NCBI GenBank assembly: GCA_019420045.1
Contig: JAHZHY010000264.1
Location: 1 to 5,119 of the forward strand
DNA: 5,119 bases
DNA from: Clostridiales bacterium
Lineage (GTDB): Bacteria; Bacillota; Clostridia; Oscillospirales; Butyricicoccaceae
Reading direction: 5' to 3'
Shown piece by piece: positions 1-4,988 of this stretch. Both the position numbers and the translations under genes were made by a program. Position 1 is the stretch's first letter. Each line of letters begins with the position of its first letter. The notes beneath the pieces are model-generated. The model was not told the DNA's origin and did no database searches. It saw only the letters and a program-made list of their open reading frames with translations.

Positions 1-689
1 GCGCCCAAAATATAGAAAGCGGCCATGATGGGGACGATTTTTTCAGTAATAGATGCCACGCGGGCTGCACCACCAATGAAAACAAAGGCAGACAGCGCAG
101 CTACTATAATTCCTATTACTATGGGATTTATTCCGAAGGCCCCTTTAAAAGAGTCTGCAATGGAGTTTGCCTGAACCATATTACCCATGAATCCCAAAGC
201 AAGGGTTATGAGAATGGCAAACACAGCAGCCAGGGTTTTGCCGAGTCGTCCTCTGAAAGCCGCTCTTATGTAATAAACAGGTCCGCCGGTTATTTCGCCG
301 TCTTCTCCAATTGTCTTATACTTTTGAGCAAGGGTTGCCTCTGCAAAAATGGTGGCCATGCCGAATATGGCGCTGACCCACATCCAAAAAATGGCACCAG
401 GTCCTCCCATTACCATAGCGGTAGCCGCGCCGGCCAGATTGCCGGTACCTACCTGCGCTGCGATGGCCGTTGCAAGGGACTGGAAGGAGCTCATTCCATT
501 TTTATCCGCCTTATCCCCCTTGAGTTTAATATTTCCGAACACCGCCTTGAAAGCGCTTCCGAATTCCCTGAACTGCACAAAGCCCAGTCTGGCGGTGAAC
601 CAGATGCCGGTTCCCACAAGCAATACAACAAGAATTTTGCCGGACAGAACCTCCTTCAGTGATTCAATGATGCTGTTTAATACTTCCAT
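1..689 (-). CDS. AGCS-family alanine/glycine:cation symporter, N-terminal half (truncated by window edge)
   Basis: An integral membrane transporter that imports alanine or glycine coupled to sodium or protons (family knowledge). I translated the minus strand from the ATG at 689-687 and read 229 uninterrupted codons to the window edge; family members run about 450-500 residues, so roughly half is present. Residues 95-110 (GGPGAIFWMWVSAIFG) fit the classical sodium:alanine symporter signature. Just before it, residues 78-90 (AAQVGTGNLAGAA region) form the conserved glycine-rich segment of the family. Hydrophobic spans lie near 18-33, 95-117, 150-172 and 187-207. The start is supported by AAAGGGGG at 703-696, six bases before the ATG. 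A promoter lies just upstream and a terminator separates it from the next gene, so it is its own transcription unit. GC over the first 300 bases is about 47% by hand count, lower than its neighbours. Substrate choice between alanine and glycine cannot be told. Confidence 0.95.
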   Translation of the reverse strand, partial: MEVLNSIIESLKEVLSGKILVVLLVGTGIWFTARLGFVQFREFGSAFKAVFGNIKLKGDKADKNGMSSFQSLATAIAAQVGTGNLAGAATAMVMGGPGAIFWMWVSAIFGMATIFAEATLAQKYKTIGEDGEITGGPVYYIRAAFRGRLGKTLAAVFAILITLALGFMGNMVQANSIADSFKGAFGINPIVIGIIVAALSAFVFIGGAARVASITEKIVPIMAAFYILG

Positions 690-731
690 ATTTTTCCCCC
701 TTTAAAATCTTGATCGTGCACTGGTCGGCAC

Positions 732-761
732 ATTATATCAAATACACTTGTCATTTGTCTA
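732..761 (-). promoter_or_regulatory. Sigma-A-like promoter of the symporter gene
   Basis: On the minus strand a TAGACA -35 (761-756) is followed after 18 bases by a perfect TATAAT -10 (737-732). The bases before the -10 read TGA, giving an extended -10 (TGATATAAT). Transcription would start near 725, leaving a leader of about 36 bases to the ATG at 689, too short for a riboswitch downstream of this start. A consensus TTGACA also occurs farther upstream (803-798), but the hexamer 17 bases after it (CATCCT) is poor. Confidence 0.7.
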
Positions 762-803
762 TACCGTTGCTGAAAGGATGCTGTTTTTTGTAAACAATGT
801 CAA

Positions 804-982
804 GAATTGTATATAAACTCTTGTATAATTTGCTGATACTGGTCCGGAAGGAATACAGCCAATCATTCCCAGTAATTTACTTGTATCATAGTGGAATACT
901 TTTCGATTTTCGTGTCGCTGCACTGTCATTTTTTCAGATGGCCGGATCAGAAACCTGCGGAATTCAAAGCCATTCGGAACGC
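804..982. other. Intergenic stretch with no gene recognised
   Basis: This is most of the 378-base gap between the symporter and the SPFH gene. Open frames cross it on both strands, but they run through the terminator hairpin, lack good ribosome sites and encode nothing recognisable. An AT-rich patch (788-830) contains the heptamer TTGTATA twice (807-813 and 821-827) and plus-strand promoter-like hexamers. I saw no riboswitch core, tRNA or insertion-sequence end in either direction. Confidence 0.5.
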
Positions 983-1030
983 AAAAAGACAGGCTGCGCA
1001 CCCCAAAAGAGGTGCGCAGCCTGTCTTTTT
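983..1030 (-). terminator. Intrinsic terminator after the SPFH gene (symmetric, could work both ways)
   Basis: Two 20-base arms (983-1002 and 1011-1030) are perfect reverse complements around an 8-base loop (CCAAAAGA). Each arm ends in five A or T, so the hairpin is followed by a T-run when read on either strand. It lies 38 bases past the SPFH stop codon (1070-1068) on the minus strand and closes the nfeD-SPFH operon. A smaller GGCCC/GGGCC stem (1035-1054) sits between stop and terminator without a T-run. Confidence 0.93.
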
Positions 1031-1067
1031 TACCGGCCCATTTTGCAGCGGGCCCTTTTAACACCTT

Positions 1068-1985
1068 TTAATCTTTGAACACTTCTTTGGCAGAAGCAGC
1101 CAAACCGGCGATCCCCTGAATTTCCGAGGGGATAATGATCTTGGTAGCTTTGCCATCGGCGGCCTTGGCGAAGGCCTCCAGCGCCTTAATCTTCACCACA
1201 CTGTCGGTGGGAGCGGCGTCATTCAGTAGCTTAAAGCCTTCGGCCAGAGCGGTCTGCACCTTGAGGAGAGCCTCGGCCTCGCCTTCAGCTTCGGCGATCT
1301 TGGCCAGGCGGCTGGCATCGGCCCGCAGAATAGTGGCTTCCTTTTCGCCTTCAGCCACCAGAATGGCGGAACGCTTTTCGCCTTCGGCCCGCAAAATGGC
1401 TTCCCGGCGTTCTCGTTCGGCCTTCATCTGCCGCTCCATGGCGTCCTGGATTTCCTTGGGCGGGATGATGTTTTTCAGCTCCACCCGGTTGACCTTGATG
1501 CCCCATGGGTCAGTGGCTTCATCCAGGATGGTGCGCATTTTGGTGTTGATGATATCCCGGGAGGTCAGGGTCTGATCCAGCTCCAGCTCGCCGATGATAT
1601 TACGCAGAGTGGTAGCCGTCAAGTTTTCGATGGCCGCCATGGGATGCACCACGCCATAGGTAAACAGTTTGGGGTCGGTGACCTGGAAATAAATCACGGT
1701 ATCGATCTGCATGGTGACATTGTCCTTGGTGATCACCGGCTGAGGAGGAAAGTCCGAGACCCGCTCTTTCAGAGTCACCTTATTGGCCACTTTTTCCAAA
1801 AGAGGAATGCGGAAATGAAGACCGGTTTCCCATGTGCCACTGTATGCACCCAGCCGCTCTACAATGAAGGCACTGGCCTGAGGTACTATGGTGACACAGG
1901 ATGCCACGACGATGAGCACAAAAATTGCCAGAACGATAAACAGAATAACGGGCAGGGGCGAACTTGCTAAAACAGCCAACAACAT
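1068..1985 (-). CDS. SPFH/band 7 membrane protein, QmcA/stomatin-like (paraslipin type)
   Basis: A membrane-anchored scaffold protein of the SPFH superfamily; relatives form large ring or cage oligomers in membrane microdomains and often partner with NfeD proteins or proteases (family knowledge). From the start chosen here it has 305 residues, the usual length. Residues 11-29 form a single N-terminal membrane segment. The SPFH domain covers about 31-185, including VPQASAFIVERLGAYSGTWE, ITKDNVTMQIDTVIYFQV, the DEATDPWGIKVNRVELKNI block and PPKEIQDAMERQMKAERERR. An Ala/Glu-rich coiled coil follows to about 245, and the tail has a short IIIPSEIQGIAGLA segment. I chose the ATG at 1985-1983 because GGAGGGAG (1998-1991) lies five bases before it; an in-frame ATG at 2000 overlaps that site, has only weak purines upstream, and would add five residues. 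It lies downstream of the NfeD gene with no terminator between. Confidence 0.95.
   Translation of the reverse strand: MLLAVLASSPLPVILFIVLAIFVLIVVASCVTIVPQASAFIVERLGAYSGTWETGLHFRIPLLEKVANKVTLKERVSDFPPQPVITKDNVTMQIDTVIYFQVTDPKLFTYGVVHPMAAIENLTATTLRNIIGELELDQTLTSRDIINTKMRTILDEATDPWGIKVNRVELKNIIPPKEIQDAMERQMKAERERREAILRAEGEKRSAILVAEGEKEATILRADASRLAKIAEAEGEAEALLKVQTALAEGFKLLNDAAPTDSVVKIKALEAFAKAADGKATKIIIPSEIQGIAGLAASAKEVFKD
1269..1400 (-). repeat. Four 11-residue (33-bp) coiled-coil repeats inside the SPFH gene
   Basis: Residues 196-239 split into four 11-residue units: AILRAEGEKRS, AILVAEGEKEA, TILRADASRLA, KIAEAEGEAEA. The first two are closest, and their DNA is visibly similar. This hendecad period is typical of the long coiled-coil arm after SPFH domains (family knowledge). 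Confidence 0.8.
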
Positions 1986-1990
1986 ACTTT

Positions 1991-1998
1991 CTCCCTCC
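1991..1998 (-). promoter_or_regulatory. Ribosome binding site that decides the SPFH start
   Basis: GGAGGGAG on the minus strand lies five bases before the ATG at 1985. Its first G is the third base of the alternative upstream ATG (2000-1998), so that upstream start would lack a comparable site of its own. Confidence 0.8.
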
Positions 1999-2031
1999 AT
2001 AAATCAGATTTTCTCTTTTTCTTTTCCCTTC

Positions 2032-2472
2032 TTACTTCTCTGTCCAGGGCCGCACAATGGCTTTGACACCGGAGATCTTCACCACTTCCACCTCAGCACC
2101 CTGGGGGATGGGTTCTTCCTCTGTGCTGCGGGCTGTCCAGACCTGACCGCCCACCCGGATCTGTCCCTGGGCCATCTGGTTGTGGATCTCCTGGATTACA
2201 ACGGCCTTTTGTCCCACGATCCGGTCGGCATTGGTGGGCTTTTTCCCCAGTTTCAGCTTACCGACCCATTTGCGGGTGGTGGCCAGCAGCACCGCTGACC
2301 CTGCTATAAACAGAACCAGCTGCCACCACAGGCCCACGCCCAACAAAGCGGCGACCATGGCTACCAAAGCGCCGCAGGCAAACCAAATTGAGGTCAGCCC
2401 CATTGTTGCCGCTTCGGCAATGACAAAAACAACCACTGCAATGAGCCATACAACAGGCATGGCAATCGGCAT
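2032..2472 (-). CDS. NfeD-like membrane protein with C-terminal OB-fold
   Basis: A small membrane protein of the NfeD family (short form without the serine-protease domain); members are encoded next to SPFH proteins and are thought to work with them in membrane microdomains, as with YuaF and FloT in Bacillus or YbbJ and QmcA in E. coli (family knowledge). It has 146 residues. Hydrophobic segments at about 6-22, 26-46 and 49-66 are separated by very short loops. After a basic linker (RKWVGKLKLGKK, 67-78) comes the OB-fold, about 84-143, with the family pattern RIVGQKAVVIQE, GQIRVGGQVWTARS, IPQGAEVEVVKISGVKAIV. The start is supported by GAGGTG (2485-2480), seven bases before the ATG. It is the first gene of a two-gene operon, 46 bases ahead of the SPFH start. 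Its linkage to the SPFH gene is what makes the assignment firm. Confidence 0.93.
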   Translation of the reverse strand: MPIAMPVVWLIAVVVFVIAEAATMGLTSIWFACGALVAMVAALLGVGLWWQLVLFIAGSAVLLATTRKWVGKLKLGKKPTNADRIVGQKAVVIQEIHNQMAQGQIRVGGQVWTARSTEEEPIPQGAEVEVVKISGVKAIVRPWTEK

Positions 2473-2498
2473 AGATCATCACCTCGTTTTCTATGTTC

Positions 2499-2527
2499 AG
2501 CATACCATTTTTCCCGCTTTCTGTCTA
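2499..2527 (-). promoter_or_regulatory. Promoter of the nfeD-SPFH operon
   Basis: On the minus strand TAGACA (2527-2522) is followed after 17 bases by TATGCT (2504-2499). TGG precedes the -10, giving the extended form TGGTATGCT. The -35 hexamer is identical to that of the symporter promoter. Transcription would start near 2492, about 20 bases before the NfeD ATG. Confidence 0.6.
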
Positions 2528-2586
2528 TATCTCCCCATCGTCTTCTGCAAAAATCCCTACGGCTTCCTGCAAAGTTTTCCGCCCCC

Positions 2587-2616
2587 TTGTTCCATCCATG
2601 GGGCTCATGCTATAAT
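2587..2616 (+). promoter_or_regulatory. Promoter of the plus-strand gene pair
   Basis: TTGTTC (2587-2592) lies 18 bases before a perfect TATAAT (2611-2616), which is preceded by TGC for an extended -10. Transcription would start near 2623, inside a 12-base perfect palindrome (2618-2629), and the leader to the ATG at 2647 is about 24 bases. It points away from the nfeD promoter about 60 bases away. Confidence 0.75.
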
Positions 2617-2646
2617 GATAATATATTATAACAAGGAGCTTTTCAT

Positions 2647-3723
2647 ATGAAAAAAATCTTCCGCAGCGGCTTTCTGGCCCTGTGTTTCGCTTTTGTTCTG
2701 GCCCTCTCTCCCCGGGCTGTGGAGTACGACTGGCAGACCCTTTACAAAGGGGAGATCCGCACCCTGCTCTCCGATGAGCAGCCCCACTATCTTCTGCTGG
2801 CCGACATCGATTTAGACGGTACACCGGAGCTTTTCGGCGGCAGCGGTCCTTTGTCTCCCCTTGTTCCCCTGGCCACCTGTTCCGAGGGAAAACTGGTGAA
2901 GCTTTCTTTGGCTCCCGGCAGCCAGACTCCAACCTCCGTTTTGCAGAATCTCCGTCTTTCCTTTAACCCTGATACCGGGGAGCCTCTTCTCACCTATGAG
3001 GGAAATGATCCGGCTGGCGGATATGCCCTGTGGGAACTGTCCATGGAGAATAACCAACTCCTGTGCCGCAAGCGATTTTCCTACCAGGAAAATGGAAACT
3101 CCACTTCCTATTTTATGTGGAAAAACGGTCAGCTTGCCACCGTTTCCGGCAGCGAATACCGCACTACCATGGACCGCTTCTGGGAAGGCTTTGCCACTCA
3201 GAATGACACCCTCACAACACAAAGCTTTTTCTCCGGCGGTTACCGGAGCCAGGATGTGGACAAATTTCTTCAAAGCTATTCCCCTGCCCCGGTGCTGGCC
3301 ATTCCCTCCCAGGCCTCAGTGACCATCAACGGTTCTGCTCTTTCCCTGGGAGTTTACAACATCGATGGCAACAACTATTTCAAGCTGCGGGACTTGGCTG
3401 CGGCCCTCAACGGCACCAACAAGCAATATAATGTGGGCTGGGACAATATGACCCGCCAGGTGTCTATTGAGCGCGGAAAACCCTATCAGCCAGTGGCCGG
3501 AGAGATCACCCAGCCTCTGGGCACCATTCCCACTCTGGGTCGTCAGCCCAAAGACGCTCTCAGTCTGGATGGCCGGACAGTGGACACCCAGAAATACAAC
3601 ATCGGCGGCAGCAACTATTTCAAACTGCGTGATCTGGCCCAGCTTCTGGATTTCCAGGTGCTGTGGGACAACAGCAGCCGCACCATCCGCATTGACACCA
3701 CAAAATCCTACTCCCAGAGCTGA
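2647..3723 (+). CDS. Secreted protein with DxDxDG loop and two copper-amine-oxidase-N-like repeats
   Basis: Probably exported; function unknown. Of 358 residues, 1-24 look like a signal peptide (MKKIFRSG, then a hydrophobic core to about residue 20), with likely cleavage near residue 24. Residues 49-63 (LLLADIDLDGTPELF) resemble the Asp-rich calcium loop of FG-GAP/VCBS or EF-hand-like repeats. Residues 65-215 are not recognised. Two related modules follow at about 225-275 and 304-350, each with YNIxGxNYFKLRDLA and a later W-D-N...R...I strand; this is the 'copper amine oxidase N-terminal-like' or stalk fold, common in secreted clostridial proteins. That name does not imply an enzyme: no oxidase catalytic domain is present. 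The start is supported by AAGGAG (2633-2638), eight bases before the ATG, behind a strong promoter. The next gene follows without a terminator, suggesting an operon. A role at the cell envelope is inference. Confidence 0.85.
   Translation: MKKIFRSGFLALCFAFVLALSPRAVEYDWQTLYKGEIRTLLSDEQPHYLLLADIDLDGTPELFGGSGPLSPLVPLATCSEGKLVKLSLAPGSQTPTSVLQNLRLSFNPDTGEPLLTYEGNDPAGGYALWELSMENNQLLCRKRFSYQENGNSTSYFMWKNGQLATVSGSEYRTTMDRFWEGFATQNDTLTTQSFFSGGYRSQDVDKFLQSYSPAPVLAIPSQASVTINGSALSLGVYNIDGNNYFKLRDLAAALNGTNKQYNVGWDNMTRQVSIERGKPYQPVAGEITQPLGTIPTLGRQPKDALSLDGRTVDTQKYNIGGSNYFKLRDLAQLLDFQVLWDNSSRTIRIDTTKSYSQS
3319..3696 (+). repeat. Two diverged copies of a CuAO-N-like domain module
   Basis: Copy 1 is about 3319-3471 and copy 2 about 3556-3696. 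The best-conserved part starts at 3355 and again at 3595, exactly 240 bases (80 codons) apart. It reads YNIDGNNYFKLRDLA in copy 1 and YNIGGSNYFKLRDLA in copy 2, with near-identical DNA. The linker contains GKPYQPVAGEIT, the usual connector after such modules. Confidence 0.85.
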
Positions 3724-3750
3724 TCTGTTCTGGGGATGGAATCCAACAGA

Positions 3751-3758
3751 AAGAGGGG
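3751..3758 (+). promoter_or_regulatory. Ribosome binding site supporting a TTG start
   Basis: AAGAGGGG lies seven bases before the TTG at 3766-3768. The in-frame ATG at 3736 has only GGGG directly touching it (3732-3735), with no spacer, so the TTG is the better-supported start. Confidence 0.65.
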
Positions 3759-3765
3759 TTTACTC

Positions 3766-4848
3766 TTGACATTTTCCGAAAAAGCCGACGCTTTTTGGCA
3801 ATGGTTCGTGGAAAACGAACCGGTCCTTGCCCAAATGGCCGACCATCCCGCCCTTTATGATCCCCAACATGTGATCGCGTTTGTGGATCAGGGAATATCT
3901 CTGTTGTCCTCCCAACTGCAATATACCATGGGGGGCCATCGGGAATTCACCTTTGCTGCCGAAGGAAAAGAGTTTCTCTTTTACCTTCTCCCCTACCTGG
4001 TCAGCCGCAAACCTGCTGCTTTGGACAGCTGGACTTTTCGTCCTCTGCTGCCAGGGCAGGGCAGCACCCCCTTCGATTTTTCCATGTTCGATCTTCGCTT
4101 TTCCAGCGGTGAAGTGCTGATCGACATGGGCCTTGAGCCTTCCACCGGCACCTTCCGCCTGTCCTTTTATCATCCCCAACTGTGTTCTCTGGAACAGCCC
4201 AGCAGCCTGACAGCTTTTTATCAGCTGCTGGATCTGACCCTTGGAGAGAGCATGAGCCATATCTATATTTCAGAAGCACAACCTCGTTCCCAGCCGAAAG
4301 AGGGAATGTTCCCCCTCACCGATTTGAAAGGCCGGCTGCTGGAAGCTATGGAAGCCCTGGGCCTACCCCAGATCCAGCGCCCGGATGAGCAATATGTCCC
4401 CTATGGTTTTCATCCCCAGGAAAGCCCGCTGCCTCGTTTTGATGTGATCCAGGGCTCCACCTGTTACACCGGTCTGATCAATGACTATTATGCCGGGCGG
4501 ACGGAAAACCTGGAAGGCCTGGGGGAGTACGGAGCCAGTGCCTGCTTCCTCACCTTTGCCCCGGAAGAATACCTGGGCACCGAAGAAGCCGACGCCATCC
4601 GCTATCAGTTGGAACAGCAGATTCAGCAGGCTTTGGGGCCCCGGGGAAGCGGTCAGGAAAAAGGCATTGTTCTGGGCGGCGCCACTGGAACGGAGCATTG
4701 CTATATCGATGTGCTCCTGTACCATCCTCCCGCTCTGGATGCTTGTCTCCGCCCTCTTCTCCTGGATTCCTCCTACGACTTTTCCTTTTCCGATTTTCGT
4801 CTGCTGGCCCCTGTGCTTCCCATTTCTCTCCCTTCGCGGCTCAGCTGA
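3766..4848 (+). CDS. Uncharacterised cytosolic protein (FWQWF...ENE type)
   Basis: Function unknown. With the TTG start at 3766 it has 360 residues; an in-frame ATG at 3736 would add ten (MESNRKRGLL) but lacks a spaced ribosome site. No signal peptide or clear membrane segment is seen, so it is probably cytosolic. Landmarks from the TTG start: ADAFWQWFVENEPVL at 7-21, REFTFAAEGKEFLFYLLPYL at 59-78, an aromatic stretch SWTFRPLLPGQG at 88-99, DLTLGESMSHIYISE at 156-170, and the C-terminal GGATGTEHCYIDVLLY at 304-319. The opening FWxWFxxNE and the late GGATGTxxxYIDxLLY remind me of a family of uncharacterised bacterial proteins, but I cannot name a domain with confidence. It follows the secreted-protein gene by 42 bases with no terminator between, so the two are likely co-transcribed, although one product looks exported and the other cytosolic. 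Two hairpins follow its stop. Confidence 0.85.
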   Translation: MTFSEKADAFWQWFVENEPVLAQMADHPALYDPQHVIAFVDQGISLLSSQLQYTMGGHREFTFAAEGKEFLFYLLPYLVSRKPAALDSWTFRPLLPGQGSTPFDFSMFDLRFSSGEVLIDMGLEPSTGTFRLSFYHPQLCSLEQPSSLTAFYQLLDLTLGESMSHIYISEAQPRSQPKEGMFPLTDLKGRLLEAMEALGLPQIQRPDEQYVPYGFHPQESPLPRFDVIQGSTCYTGLINDYYAGRTENLEGLGEYGASACFLTFAPEEYLGTEEADAIRYQLEQQIQQALGPRGSGQEKGIVLGGATGTEHCYIDVLLYHPPALDACLRPLLLDSSYDFSFSDFRLLAPVLPISLPSRLS

Positions 4849-4884
4849 AAAAGCTCTGCAAGCTTTACGGCCTGCAGAGCTTTT
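4849..4884 (+). terminator. Intrinsic terminator directly after the uncharacterised gene
   Basis: Perfect 12-base arms (4849-4860 and 4873-4884) flank a 12-base loop. The 3' arm ends in four T, and the pyrimidine-rich CCTTTTCCC continues to 4893. It begins right after the TGA at 4846-4848, so it would end the plus-strand transcript. The T-run is short and interrupted, so read-through to the next hairpin is plausible. Confidence 0.75.
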
Positions 4885-4901
4885 CCTTTTCCCAAAGGAC
4901 A

Positions 4902-4938
4902 AAAAAACAAGCAGCGGATTTTCCGCTGCTTGTTTTTT
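4902..4938. terminator. Bidirectional terminator between convergent genes
   Basis: Perfect 17-base arms (4902-4918 and 4922-4938) enclose a three-base loop. The arms end in A6 and T6, so both directions have a hairpin followed by a T-run. It backs up the first terminator for the plus-strand pair and also serves the minus-strand gene whose stop lies at 4991-4989. Confidence 0.9.
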
Positions 4939-4988
4939 GTTCATTATCCTGCAATGCACCTGGGAAATCCAGCTTGCAAAACAGCTTT

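Noticed and set aside
324..705. Plus-strand open frames of 112 and 118 codons over the symporter
   Set aside because: They are antisense shadows of the symporter, which has the family signature, a start, a ribosome site and a promoter.
690..982. Glycine riboswitch or other amino-acid riboswitch ahead of the symporter
   Set aside because: AGCS genes are often controlled by glycine riboswitches, but the minus-strand sequence here shows no tandem-aptamer core motifs, and the best promoter leaves a leader of only about 36 bases.
759..1064. 101-codon minus-strand open frame in the gap
   Set aside because: It runs straight through the terminator hairpin and the symporter promoter, and its product is not protein-like.
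797..1078. 93-codon plus-strand open frame in the gap
   Set aside because: It crosses the perfect hairpin and overlaps the end of the SPFH gene; no ribosome site or recognisable product.
1068..1985. Flotillin (FloT/FloA) assignment for the SPFH protein
   Set aside because: The 305-residue length, the single N-terminal membrane segment and the AEGEK hendecads followed by a short tail fit QmcA/stomatin-like proteins better than the longer flotillin arm.
2009..2033. 25-base pyrimidine run (purine run in the mRNA) between the NfeD and SPFH genes
   Set aside because: It is probably just a purine-rich, unstructured spacer upstream of the SPFH ribosome site; no repeat or motif is seen.
2812..3273. 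153-codon minus-strand open frame within the secreted-protein gene
   Set aside because: Antisense to a gene with a signal peptide, recognisable repeats and a good ribosome site; the product has no recognisable features.
3319..3696. Copper amine oxidase enzyme
   Set aside because: Only the N-terminal-like structural module is present, twice; there is no catalytic domain or topaquinone site in the 358 residues.
4363..4959. 198-codon minus-strand open frame at the end of the uncharacterised gene
   Set aside because: It starts inside the bidirectional terminator and extends over the first terminator; the plus-strand frame is longer, has a ribosome site and ends exactly before the hairpins.
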